Shown here: one piece after another, positions 44,048 through 52,752 of the stretch
Position numbering within the stretch: position 1 is the first letter of the stretch
How the letters are laid out: each line of letters opens with the position of its first letter
Assembly (NCBI RefSeq): GCF_002917095.1
Contig: NZ_PQGA01000008.1
Span: 210,742-274,741 of the forward strand
DNA: 64,000 bases
DNA from: Paraburkholderia eburnea
GTDB lineage: Bacteria; Pseudomonadota; Gammaproteobacteria; Burkholderiales; Burkholderiaceae
Direction: 5' to 3'
Position numbers and translations under genes: made by a program
The notes under the pieces: model-generated
Told to the model about the DNA's origin: nothing
Databases searched by the model: none
The model's input: only the letters and a program-made list of their open reading frames with translations

Positions 44048-45715
44048 TCACGTCGAGGCGGGCGGTGCGCCGCTCGCCTGTAGCAACGCTTCGCTTACCT
44101 CCTCCGAAAACCGCATCGGCCGCCCTTCGATCAGCACGCGCTCAGGATGCGCGGGGTCGCATTCGATCGTCGGCAAGCCGTGGGCCACCAGCGCACGTGC
44201 GCACGCGGGCCAGTCGGGCTGCGCGAACCCCGCCGGCTCGTTGACGCTCGCCCATGACAGCGTGCCGAGCGCGTCACTGCCGTAGCCGTGCGGCTCGCGC
44301 CAGTTCGCGCCGTGTTCGAGCAGGAAGGCCGTCAAGGCGGCGTCGCCGCGAAATACGGCGTGGTTGAGCGCCGAGGCGTCCCAGTCGCCGCCGCGCGCAT
44401 CGATGGGCCAGCCCAGTTCGACCATGAGCCGGACCGCATCGTCCGATCCCCAGGCAGCGGCATCGGGCAAAAGACGTAGGGGGTCGCCCGTAAGCGTGCG
44501 CGGCAATTCCGGACGCCGCGCCTGGACGCGCCGGGCTTCGCGGGCGTCGGCGCGGGCGCACGCGGCCACGAAGCGGTCCTCATCACTCAAGGCGTCGTGC
44601 GCTCCGGCGGCGCGCAGGCGTTCGGCCACATCGACCAGACCGGTGCGCATCGCGAGCCGCCAGGCGCTCACGCCCGTTGCGGTCTGCGCGTGGGGATCGG
44701 CGCCCGCTTTCAGCAAGGCATCGATATGGCGAACGGAGCGGCGCACCGCGATCGCTCGCAACAGCGGCGCGCCCCATGTTTTCGTCGGCCCGTCGCCCGC
44801 GGGCTCGTTCGGATCGCCGCCGTGCGCGAGCAGCAATTCAAGCGCCGTCGAGTCCGGCATATCGAGCGCACGGCGCAGCGCATTCGTGCCGCTCACGCGC
44901 GCGCCGTGATCGAGCAGCAGGCGCGTGCAGGCCGGGTTCTCCAGCGAGTGATACAGCGATTCGCCATCGTTAGGATTCGCGCCCGCCGCCAGCAGCATCG
45001 CCGTGAGCGCCGGATCGCGATTGACGCCCGCCGCGCCATACAAGGCGCTGAGCGGCCCGTTTTCGTCGGGCGCGGCGAGCGAGGCAGGCGGATAACGGTT
45101 GCCGATGTGCTGATCCGGATCGGCGCCTGCATCGAGCAGCCATCTCGCGCAATCGCGCAAGCGTCCGGCGTACTCCGGTATCTGCCCCAGGCGCGAATGC
45201 GTGACGGCGACGAGCGGCACGAGCGCAAGCGGACCGTCCACGCGGTTGACCCAGGCGGAATCGGCGTCGATAGCCCGCTGCACGGCTTCGAGATGCCCCG
45301 CCGCGCAAGCCACCCAGACATCGGCGAAAACCAGTTCCGGATGCGCTAGCAGAAGCTGGGCCGCGACCCGCGGACGCGCCGCGTCGTAGTTGCCGGTCAC
45401 GTCGCCGCCATAGGCCAGATCGAGCCAGCGGCGCACGAGCGTGGACTGCGCTTGCCGGGCCACGGCGTCCGCCTCCACGAAGGCGTTGAGATCCGCCCAC
45501 GAACTGAAGCCATATTCGCGCGCGATGCAGGACTGTGCATCGTGCAGGCGCAGTTGCAGCGCGATCACCTCGGCAGCGGTGCGATGGGCGGCGGCGGGAA
45601 GCGACTGGATCAAGCGCGCGAGCGCCTGCGGGTCGCCGTCGCGATACAGGCGCAAGAGTTCCTTGGCCTGCTTTTTCAGATGATCGGGATGAGCCCTGGG
45701 AGGCAAGGTTTGCAT
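44048..45715 (-). CDS. Ankyrin-repeat protein
   Basis: A 555-residue protein. The N-terminal ~90 residues are a helical region (PDHLKKQAKELLRLYRDGDP, then CIAREYGFSSWADL). Six or more ankyrin repeats follow, for example WLLDAGADPDQH, MLLAAGANPNDGE, LLLDHGARVSG, LLLAHGGDPNEPA, LLKAGADPHAQT and FLLEHGANWREP. There is no signal peptide, so it is probably cytoplasmic. The start is the ATG at 45713-45715, right before the helical domain. Such proteins mediate protein contacts; the partner is unknown. Confidence 0.85.
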   Translation of the reverse strand: MQTLPPRAHPDHLKKQAKELLRLYRDGDPQALARLIQSLPAAAHRTAAEVIALQLRLHDAQSCIAREYGFSSWADLNAFVEADAVARQAQSTLVRRWLDLAYGGDVTGNYDAARPRVAAQLLLAHPELVFADVWVACAAGHLEAVQRAIDADSAWVNRVDGPLALVPLVAVTHSRLGQIPEYAGRLRDCARWLLDAGADPDQHIGNRYPPASLAAPDENGPLSALYGAAGVNRDPALTAMLLAAGANPNDGESLYHSLENPACTRLLLDHGARVSGTNALRRALDMPDSTALELLLAHGGDPNEPAGDGPTKTWGAPLLRAIAVRRSVRHIDALLKAGADPHAQTATGVSAWRLAMRTGLVDVAERLRAAGAHDALSDEDRFVAACARADAREARRVQARRPELPRTLTGDPLRLLPDAAAWGSDDAVRLMVELGWPIDARGGDWDASALNHAVFRGDAALTAFLLEHGANWREPHGYGSDALGTLSWASVNEPAGFAQPDWPACARALVAHGLPTIECDPAHPERVLIEGRPMRFSEEVSEALLQASGAPPAST

Positions 45716-45923
45716 GACATCCTCGTGCAGTCGTGCCGAAGGTCCGCAATACCGGCAGCACAAAGGATGGAGAAATCCGGGCCTGATGGCGACAGGTGGG
45801 TTCAACCCTTTCCGCGGACCCGGAAGCGGCCTGCACCGCTCTGAGGCAGATCGTATGGGACGGCCGGCGACGCCGTCAAGCTTGCCTGAAGCCGGGAGCG
45901 GACATAAATCCGGCGCATAAACC

Positions 45924-45931
45924 GTATATAC
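45924..45931. promoter_or_regulatory. GTATATAC palindrome in the promoter of the H1/RHH gene
   Basis: An 8-bp palindrome in an AT-rich window (ACCGTATATACTG) 32 bp upstream of the ATG at 45963. As the encoded protein carries a ribbon-helix-helix-like domain, autoregulation through this site is possible. The assignment is inference. Confidence 0.3.
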
Positions 45932-45962
45932 TGTTTCATTGTTTTACATTCGAGAATCCAGT

Positions 45963-46460
45963 ATGACCACCGAAATCGCCCGCAAGCCCACGAAGAAAGC
46001 GTTTTACTTCCCGACGTCGGGGGATGTGAAAAGAGCGCAGCGTAAGGCCGCGGCGAAAGCCGAAGCCGCAGAAGCCGCCAACGTCGCGATCGAGCCCGAC
46101 GCGCAGGCAGACGACGTTGCATCGACGAAAACCGCGAAAGCCGTGAAGGCCGTGAAGGCGACGAAAAAGGCAGCAAAGTCGACGAAAGCAACGCGCGCGC
46201 AGCAAACCGCCGTTAAGGCGAAAGCCAAAAACGCGAAGAAAGAGAAGGTCATTCGCGACAGCTTCACGATGCCGAAGGCCGATCATGAGCGCATCGCCGT
46301 GCTCAAGCGCAAGTGCCTCGACGCGGGCATCACCGTCAAGAAGAGCGAGCTGCTGCGCGCCGGCATCCAGTTGCTGGACGCGGCTTCGTCGAAGCGCCTG
46401 CTGGCTGCCATCTCGGCGCTCGAAACCGTCAAGACCGGACGTCCGGCCAAGGGCGAATAA
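45963..46460 (+). CDS. Histone H1-like Lys/Ala-rich protein with C-terminal ribbon-helix-helix-like domain
   Basis: A 165-residue basic protein. Residues about 30-105 are a Lys/Ala-rich H1-like tail (TAKAVKAVKATKKAAKSTKA). The C-terminal ~60 residues (VIRDSFTMPKADHERIAVLK, then VKKSELLRAGIQLLDAA) fit a ribbon-helix-helix DNA-binding fold, in which the first strand SFTMP contacts DNA. It is probably a nucleoid-associated protein or repressor. The start has GAGAA upstream. The composition is unlike any neighbour. Confidence 0.72.
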   Translation: MTTEIARKPTKKAFYFPTSGDVKRAQRKAAAKAEAAEAANVAIEPDAQADDVASTKTAKAVKAVKATKKAAKSTKATRAQQTAVKAKAKNAKKEKVIRDSFTMPKADHERIAVLKRKCLDAGITVKKSELLRAGIQLLDAASSKRLLAAISALETVKTGRPAKGE

Positions 46461-46519
46461 GGCTCTGGGTCATTGCCGCGCGCGGCCGCAATGACCCGAA
46501 CGCTGCGCAATCGCCAGCG

Positions 46520-46828
46520 TCACATGGTGCTAAACGAACTGCACCAACCGCCTGCGGCCACCCGCTTGCCGCTGAACAGCAAACAATCGCCCCATTTGTC
46601 GTCCGTGCCCGCCTGAAACAGCGAGCAGCTGCGGCAATCCTGGCCCGGCTTGTAGGTGGGGAATTGCTTCGGGTCCACGGTCGTGGCGACCGCCTTGTAA
46701 CCCACGCGGCGTGCCTGCTCGTCGGATTCGGCAAGTGTTGGCTCATCGGCCAGGACTTCGGGGGCGAGCGCCAGCGAAGTGGCGGAACACAGGCTCAAAA
46801 CCAGAAACTTTCGACGCGAAGTATTCAT
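46520..46828 (-). CDS. High-potential iron-sulfur protein (HiPIP)
   Basis: A 102-residue exported electron carrier. The Tat signal SRRKFLVLSLCSATSLALA covers about residues 3-29. The mature domain has four Cys in the HiPIP order (CRSCSLF, then GDCLLF and GGWCSSF), which hold a 4Fe-4S cluster. It is a possible periplasmic donor to a c-type respiratory chain. No ribosome site is obvious before the ATG at 46826-46828; an in-frame ATG lies 21 codons upstream. Confidence 0.88.
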   Translation of the reverse strand: MNTSRRKFLVLSLCSATSLALAPEVLADEPTLAESDEQARRVGYKAVATTVDPKQFPTYKPGQDCRSCSLFQAGTDDKWGDCLLFSGKRVAAGGWCSSFSTM

Positions 46829-46939
46829 CGTGGAGGAGACACTTTTTGTATGAGTGGGGTTCCGGTGCGATTCGCTCAAATGAACGGCCACACCGCCCCG
46901 TAGTGTCTCAGGCTGCTTGATTTCATGCAGCGTGGCGAA

Positions 46940-47194
46940 CTAGCCCGTCGCGCCCGCTCCGTACAGATCGCTGTCGTCGCCTCGGGCGGCTTCCCGGGCG
47001 TAAAGCGTCAGCACGCGGCCGACATCGCGCACGAACTCTTCCATCGCCGCGATGCATTCGGGGTCGTCCGGGGCGTAGTCCTCGGGGTTCCTTTTGCCCT
47101 GGGCGCGCCGGATCGCACGGATGCTGGCCTCAAGAGCACGTGCCTCGGCCCAGACCGGGTCGTTATCGGGAAGTTTGGGTTGTTCGTGCGTCAT
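46940..47194 (-). CDS. Hypothetical protein (84 aa)
   Basis: A short acidic, helical protein with Ala/Arg-rich helices (WAEARALEASIRAIRRAQGK, then MEEFVRDVGRVLTLYAREAA). There is no signal peptide, metal motif or family that I recognise. It lies between HiPIP and the Rieske gene, all on the minus strand. Codon use matches the genome, so it is probably real. Confidence 0.55.
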   Translation of the reverse strand: MTHEQPKLPDNDPVWAEARALEASIRAIRRAQGKRNPEDYAPDDPECIAAMEEFVRDVGRVLTLYAREAARGDDSDLYGAGATG

Positions 47195-47403
47195 GCCTGG
47201 ATTTTCGGCAGACGGCGAACAAACTTTAGGAAGGTGGCCTCGGGTTCCCGGCGACGTCTGCGACCCTCATTTCGGGCCGGAACGAAACCGGCTACGCATC
47301 GGCATTCAGGCCCAGCCGCACGCGGGACAGCCCTTGAGCGCATCCATGCCACGGCGTTGCGCGCCGTCGTCAGCGCGTTATACGTCCGCGCCCCCCATAG
47401 CGC

Positions 47404-48660
47404 TCATCCTTGCGCCACCGCCAGGCGTATCGTTTTCTCGCCTCCCGCCATGCGCTCGACGTGCTCGCCGAGCTTCCGCGCATACCAGTTCGTGAAATTG
47501 GTCAGCATGAATTCCGAGGGCGCGTAGGGTCCCGGCGTATAGGCTTTCGAACTCACGCCGCGCTGGTTATGCGCCACGAGCGTCGCGTCCTGCGCGTTGG
47601 TGGCGCGCCAGACATCGATGAGCGTATCGATGTGGTAATCAACGCCTTCCACCGCGTCTTCATGCACGAGCCAGGTGGTCTTCAGCGCAGTCTGCGTCGC
47701 CGATATCGGCAGCACGCGAAAGTGAATGATGTGGTCCGACAGGAAGTGATTCCAGTTGTTCGGAACCCTGAACATTCTCACCGATCCCAGATCGCGCTCG
47801 GTGAAGTCGCCGAGCAGCTTGTTGCACGCGGGCCGCCCGTCCGAGGTGAACGACACCGCGCCGCGATGGAACGGCAAGCGGATACAGCGGAATTCCGTGC
47901 CGCCGTCGGCCGGCTGATGCGGCAGGCCAAGGCTATCCCACAGCGCCGTCTTTTCCTGCATCAGCAACTGGAAATCGCGGTTCGCGCGTGGATCGTCGGG
48001 CAACGCGAATTCGATCAGCGTGGCCAGCAGCTCCGGATGACTGCCGATGCAGTGATAGCACTCGCGATTGTTTTCGATCACGAGCTTCCAGTTGGCGTCT
48101 TCAATAATCGTCATCGAAAACGCCACCCTGGTGCGCTCCGGATGATGCGGCGCGATGTACGGCGTCACCGCCGCCTTGAAGCGCGCGATATCGGGCGGCG
48201 TATCGGCGATGCAGATATAGACCATGCCGCAGATCACTTCGACGTGCACGGGGCGCAGGCCGTGCTCGCCGCGATCGAAATCCGCGGGCATCTGACGCGC
48301 GCTCTTGAGCGAACCGTCGAGTTCATAGACCCACTGGTGATACGGACACACGAGCCGCTTCGCGTGCCCCGACTCTTCGGTACAAATCACGGAACCGCGA
48401 TGACGGCAGGTGTTGAAGAACGCGCCGACTTCACCATGCTTGCCGCGCAGCACGACCACCGGAGTTTCGCCGATCGCAAACGTGATGTAATCGCCTTCGC
48501 GCGGAATCTCCGCCACATTGCAGGCGAACAGCCATTCGTTCGAGAACACCGCGTCGATATCGAGTTCGTGAAACGCGGCGTCGGTGTAAAAGGGGCGTTC
48601 GAGGCTGTAGCCTTCGCGGCGCGCGGCAAGCAGGCTGCGCAGATGGGCGGGATCGATCAC
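47404..48660 (-). CDS. gbcA: Rieske non-haem iron oxygenase, glycine-betaine (GbcA)-like
   Basis: A 418-residue oxygenase subunit. The Rieske 2Fe-2S site is NTCRHRG near residue 87 and CPYHQW near 107. The mononuclear iron site is VIENNRECYHCIGSH near residue 200. The whole order, including WLVHEDAVEGVDYHIDTL and NQRGVSSKAYTPGPY, follows GbcA, which starts demethylation of glycine betaine to dimethylglycine. Stachydrine-type demethylases are close relatives, so the exact betaine is uncertain. No dedicated reductase is adjacent; the CntB-like reductase 7 kb away may serve. A LysR gene is immediately upstream on the same strand. Confidence 0.78.
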   Translation of the reverse strand: MIDPAHLRSLLAARREGYSLERPFYTDAAFHELDIDAVFSNEWLFACNVAEIPREGDYITFAIGETPVVVLRGKHGEVGAFFNTCRHRGSVICTEESGHAKRLVCPYHQWVYELDGSLKSARQMPADFDRGEHGLRPVHVEVICGMVYICIADTPPDIARFKAAVTPYIAPHHPERTRVAFSMTIIEDANWKLVIENNRECYHCIGSHPELLATLIEFALPDDPRANRDFQLLMQEKTALWDSLGLPHQPADGGTEFRCIRLPFHRGAVSFTSDGRPACNKLLGDFTERDLGSVRMFRVPNNWNHFLSDHIIHFRVLPISATQTALKTTWLVHEDAVEGVDYHIDTLIDVWRATNAQDATLVAHNQRGVSSKAYTPGPYAPSEFMLTNFTNWYARKLGEHVERMAGGEKTIRLAVAQG

Positions 48661-48687
48661 GTTTCGGTTCCTTTTTCCGTTTCCTTG

Positions 48688-49671
48688 TTATTCGGATTCA
48701 AACAAGGGTTCAGGCGCGCGAGTGTCGCCGGGCGCGAATGAGCCAATCGCCGCAGCCTCGCCGAGTCCGGCCAACGCGAAAGCTTCCGCGAGAAATTCCA
48801 CGCACGCCTTGACCTTCGCCGATTGCGCGAGCCGTTCGGGAAACACGGCCCAGACATTGGCGGGCTGCGTGACGTCGGGCAGCACGCGCACGAGCCGCCC
48901 GTCGTCCAGTAACGGCTGCACGTCCCAGATCGAGCGCAGCACGATGCCGCGCCCGGCCAGCGCCCATTGCACGGCGGCCTCGCCGTGATTGGTCGAGAGC
49001 GGTCCCGTCACCTTCACGCAGACCGGTTCGCCGCCCGCATCGAGACGCCACACGCCGAACGGGTGATCGCGCTCCTTGATCGCGAGACAGGCGTGCGATT
49101 CGAGATCGGCAATCGTGCGCGGCGCGCCATGCAGCGCGAGATAGGCGGGCGAGGCGCATAGCACGCGATAGTTGGCGGCAAGACGTTTCGCGATCAGATG
49201 ACCCGCGATCTCGTCGCCGATACGCACGTCAAGATCGAAGCCCTCGCCCGCCACGTCCACCACGCGATCGAACAGATCGAGCCGCACGTTCAGTTGCGGA
49301 TAGCGCTCCGACATCGTTGCCAGTGCGGGCGCGACGAACTTGCGCCCGAAGCCGAAGCTGCTCGACACGCGCAGCGTGCCGCGCGCAATGCGCTGCGTGC
49401 TCGACACGTCTTCGACCAGTTGGTCCACGTCGTCGAGGATCTTCTCGGCCCATGTCAGCACGCGCTCGCCCGCCGCCGTGATCGCCACGCGGCGCGTCGA
49501 GCGATGCAGCAAGCGCGTGCCGAGGCATGCCTCTAGCACGCCCACGCGCTTGCTCACATAAGCCGCCGACGCGCCCAGCGCTTCTGCCGCGCCGCTGAAG
49601 CTCGACTTGCGCGCGACCGTGCAGAACACGCGCAAGTCGTCCAGTTCTGGAGTGCCAGGCAGATTGAGCAT
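48688..49671 (-). CDS. LysR family transcriptional regulator
   Basis: A 327-residue LysR protein with its helix-turn-helix at residues about 18-50 (KSSFSGAAEALGASAAYVSK) and a DmlR/CrgA-type effector domain. Its ATG shares a base with the porin stop (TGATG), so the two are translationally coupled, and the GbcA-like gene follows 28 bp later. It probably regulates this betaine/carnitine island. In E. coli the similar regulator DmlR controls D-malate dehydrogenase; a dmlA-like gene lies at 58.9 kb here. Confidence 0.88.
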   Translation of the reverse strand: MLNLPGTPELDDLRVFCTVARKSSFSGAAEALGASAAYVSKRVGVLEACLGTRLLHRSTRRVAITAAGERVLTWAEKILDDVDQLVEDVSSTQRIARGTLRVSSSFGFGRKFVAPALATMSERYPQLNVRLDLFDRVVDVAGEGFDLDVRIGDEIAGHLIAKRLAANYRVLCASPAYLALHGAPRTIADLESHACLAIKERDHPFGVWRLDAGGEPVCVKVTGPLSTNHGEAAVQWALAGRGIVLRSIWDVQPLLDDGRLVRVLPDVTQPANVWAVFPERLAQSAKVKACVEFLAEAFALAGLGEAAAIGSFAPGDTRAPEPLFESE

Positions 49672-50822
49672 CAGAACGAATGGCGCATGCCGATACGCAC
49701 ATCGGCCTGGGTCGTGGTGGTCGACGGCGTGAAGCTATAGCCGATCACCGCATCGACGCCTTGCGACGCCTTGAGCCAGTCGCCGGAGAGGTACACGTCC
49801 GTGCGCTTCGAGAGCAGATAGTGCACGCCCGCCGACAACTGGTTCCAGTGATGCGCATCGAAGTGCGTGTACTGGTAGCCGCCCACGAGACTCAAAGCGG
49901 GCGTGACCTGCCAGTTCGCGCCGCCTTCGCCTACCTGCATGTGCTGGCTTTCGCCCAACGCCTTGATCTGCGTATAGGTGAAGTCGCCCATCAGCGTGAC
50001 GTTGCCGATCGCGTAACTCGCGCCCACGCCGAACGCGCCCTGTTTGTCCACGGGGAACGGCGTATTCGCGTAGAGATCGTTGATGGCGCCCGTGCCAGGA
50101 TCGACGCTCACGGTCGGCTGCCCGAAGAACGAGTGCACGCCGATCATCGCGTAAGGATCGAACGCGTAAATGCCCGACGGGTTGTTCAACTGCGTATAAG
50201 CCGTGCCCATCGAAAACGCGCCGCGCTGATACTGCGCGCCCACGCTCCACGCGCTGCCGTTGTGGAAGCTGCCCGGCGTATTGCTGAACGAATACATGCC
50301 GCCGAACTGAAATCCGCCGAACGTGTTCGACATGAACTTCACCGCATTGGGCAGATGGTCGCCGTTCATGCGGTCGAAGTCGCCCTGGTTGATGGCGTAG
50401 CCGCTCGCCCACGCAGAGACGTTGTACAGATAGACCATCTCCTCGGTCATGTCGATCTGGTTGCCCAAGGTCAGCGTGCCCCAGTCGTTCTTCAGGCCCA
50501 CGAAGGCGGCGCGGCCAAACAGCGAGCCGCCGTTCGAGATCTGGCCGTTGCCCACGTGAAAGCCGCTCTCCAGCTCGAACACGGCCTTCAGGCCGCCGCC
50601 CAGGTCTTCGGTGCCCTTGATGCCCCAGCGGTTCGCATACGAAATGCCGTCGTCGAACTTCACCTGATGCGCGCCGCCCGCATTGCTCACATAGGTGACG
50701 CCCGCATCGAGCACGCCGTAGAACGTCACGCTGCTTTGCGCGCTCGCCGCAACGGGTAGTGCAGCAAGCGTCAGCACGGCCGCATACAGTGCGCTCATGC
50801 GCAGAGTCTTCATCGAATTCAT
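49671..50822 (-). CDS. Gram-negative trimeric porin (OmpC/Burkholderia type)
   Basis: A 383-residue outer-membrane porin. The signal peptide ends ALPVAASA at about residue 29. The mature start is QSSVTFYGVLDAGVTYVSNA, and the conserved GTEDLGGGLKAVFELESGF appears near residue 75. The C-terminus RIGMRHSF ends in the aromatic residue required for assembly. It should admit small polar solutes. The position between the NCS1 permease and the LysR gene suggests co-regulated uptake of the island's substrate. An ATG three codons later is an alternative start. Confidence 0.9.
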   Translation of the reverse strand: MNSMKTLRMSALYAAVLTLAALPVAASAQSSVTFYGVLDAGVTYVSNAGGAHQVKFDDGISYANRWGIKGTEDLGGGLKAVFELESGFHVGNGQISNGGSLFGRAAFVGLKNDWGTLTLGNQIDMTEEMVYLYNVSAWASGYAINQGDFDRMNGDHLPNAVKFMSNTFGGFQFGGMYSFSNTPGSFHNGSAWSVGAQYQRGAFSMGTAYTQLNNPSGIYAFDPYAMIGVHSFFGQPTVSVDPGTGAINDLYANTPFPVDKQGAFGVGASYAIGNVTLMGDFTYTQIKALGESQHMQVGEGGANWQVTPALSLVGGYQYTHFDAHHWNQLSAGVHYLLSKRTDVYLSGDWLKASQGVDAVIGYSFTPSTTTTQADVRIGMRHSF

Positions 50823-50863
50823 GTCGCGATGTTTGTCAGTGTTGTCGTTGTTATCGTGCTGGA

Positions 50864-52309
50864 TCAGTTCAGGCCGCGATCGGCTTCGCGCACGAGCCGG
50901 CGTTCCTGTTCGATGTCGAGCGAGCGGCAGGTCCACAGATAGACCAACGCGGCCACGGGCAGACCCACGAGCATCGCCACGTCGGTGCCGCCCAACATGC
51001 GGGCGACCGGGCCGGTGTATATATCCGTCTTGAAGAACGGGATCATCGCGGCGAAACCCACCGCATAGGCCGTCAGGCCACGCCAGTTCCAGCGTCCGTA
51101 AATGCCGCGCGGGTTGAAGATCTCGCGTACCGAGTAGTGCGAATGGCGCACCACGAAGAAGTCGATCAGGTTGATGGCGGTCCACGGCGTGAACAGATAG
51201 CCCAGAATGCCGAGGAAGTCGCCGAACTTGCCCATGAAGTTATCCGACGCCGAGAACGCCAGCGACGTCGCCACCAGCGCCACGACAATCAGGCTCGCGA
51301 TGCGCTTGCTCGCGTTCGACTTGAGCGGCTTGAACGAATCCGTGATGCTCAGGAGCGTGAGCGAAGCGCCGTAGAAGTTCAGTCCGGTGATTGCGAGCAG
51401 ACCCAGCAACGCGAGCAGCAGCGTGACCGTGCCGAAGCCCGGGAAAATCAGGTCGCCGGCGCGCTGGACCGCATCCGAAATCTCGATCTGCGCATTGAGC
51501 GCGGCAGCGGCGGTGCCCACCAGCATCATCCACACGCCGCCGATCAGCGCGCCCAGGAACGTCCACCAGAACGTTGCGCGTACACCTGTATTGGGCGGCA
51601 GGTATCGAGAGTAGTCCGAAACGTAGATCGACCAGGAAAGCTGGTAAGCCGCCGCCGAAAAAAGCTGCACGAGAAACGGCGTGGCCTTGAAGCCCGCGAA
51701 GCTCAGTTGCGCGGCCGGGAACGGCATCTTCACGCACATGCCCACGCTGAAGATCGTCAGTGCGATGAGCAGCGCGAAGGCGAGCCAGCGCTGCGCCTTG
51801 TGAATCAGGTCATAGCCGAACACCGCGAGCCCCACCGCCAGCACGGTGAAGACGATATAGCTCAGATGCGGCTCGGTGCCCAGCAGATGATGCGCGGTCT
51901 GTCCCGCCATCAGCTGATTGAACGAGTTGTAGCCGATATACGTGACCAGCGCGACCACCCACACGAGCAGCGCACCCATATAGCCGAACTGCGGGCGCGA
52001 CTGGATCATCTGCGGCAGGCCCAGTTGCGGCCCCTGGCTCGAATGGAACGCCATGAAGAAGGTGCCCAGCACATTGCCGAGCACGATGGCGATCGCGCTC
52101 CACAACAGATTGCCGCCCATGCTGATGCCGATCGCACCCGCCGCGATGGTCGCCAGATTCGCGTCGCCCGTGAACCAGACCGGCCACAGGTGCCACGCCT
52201 TGCCTTTGCGTTCGGCGAGCGGGACGTAATCGATCGAGCGCGATTCGATCCGTGATTTGGCGCGCGACGGCTCGCCGGCCAGCGCTTCGGCCATTGCCTC
52301 TTGTGTCAT
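50864..52309 (-). CDS. NCS1 family permease (nucleobase/cation symporter-1)
   Basis: A 481-residue inner-membrane symporter with about 12 hydrophobic segments. The N-terminal IDYVPLAERKGKAWHLWPVW is typical of NCS1 proteins, and the segment FTGDANLATIAAGAIGISMG is its first membrane helix. GGAGGAG precedes the ATG at 52309. NCS1 transporters carry nucleobases, hydantoins, allantoin or thiamine. Here, divergent from a CntA-like oxygenase, it may instead import a betaine-like cation or another amine; this is inference. Confidence 0.85.
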   Translation of the reverse strand: MTQEAMAEALAGEPSRAKSRIESRSIDYVPLAERKGKAWHLWPVWFTGDANLATIAAGAIGISMGGNLLWSAIAIVLGNVLGTFFMAFHSSQGPQLGLPQMIQSRPQFGYMGALLVWVVALVTYIGYNSFNQLMAGQTAHHLLGTEPHLSYIVFTVLAVGLAVFGYDLIHKAQRWLAFALLIALTIFSVGMCVKMPFPAAQLSFAGFKATPFLVQLFSAAAYQLSWSIYVSDYSRYLPPNTGVRATFWWTFLGALIGGVWMMLVGTAAAALNAQIEISDAVQRAGDLIFPGFGTVTLLLALLGLLAITGLNFYGASLTLLSITDSFKPLKSNASKRIASLIVVALVATSLAFSASDNFMGKFGDFLGILGYLFTPWTAINLIDFFVVRHSHYSVREIFNPRGIYGRWNWRGLTAYAVGFAAMIPFFKTDIYTGPVARMLGGTDVAMLVGLPVAALVYLWTCRSLDIEQERRLVREADRGLN

Positions 52310-52435
52310 GTCTCCTCCAGTTGTGGGGTGGCGCGGTCGGCTCCGCGTCAAGCGAAGCCGTCCCGCGCGCCGCGCGAGGCTGCGGAAAGCTTTTCCGGTT
52401 CCGGCCACGTCGCGGTTATCCTATGGTTAACTACA

Positions 52436-52716
52436 AACCATTGGTTAACAATAGTACGCATCCTGGAGGAAGGAGACGCACTATCGCATCCTCCTATTGA
52501 CGACCTTCACGAAATCGATTTGCTTTGCGGCTACTCAAACGCTACGGATATTTAACAGTAAGAATACGCGGTACGCATAGAGACGGAACAGGTTTCACGG
52601 CCTTTCATGGCCTTTTCGCGAGGCTCGCCGGATCGGAGAGGGATAACCCTGATCCCCCTGCGATGGAATATCTCTTATCCTTTAGTTAACCTATAGTTTT
52701 GTTGTAACCATCAGTT
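52436..52716. promoter_or_regulatory. Three palindromic AACC-N3-GGTT-like sites in the divergent promoter
   Basis: AACCATTGGTT (52436-52446), AACCTATAGTT (52688-52698) and AACCATCAGTT (52706-52716) share the consensus AACCWWNRGTT. The last two are spaced 18 bp and precede the CntA-like start, while the first lies upstream of the NCS1 start. All fall in an AT-rich, GTTAAC-rich gap of about 440 bp that holds no gene. They are probably operators for one regulator of both divergent units. Confidence 0.55.
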
Positions 52717-52752
52717 AATTTCCTAGCACGCTCTCTCACTGCGGCGGACCCC

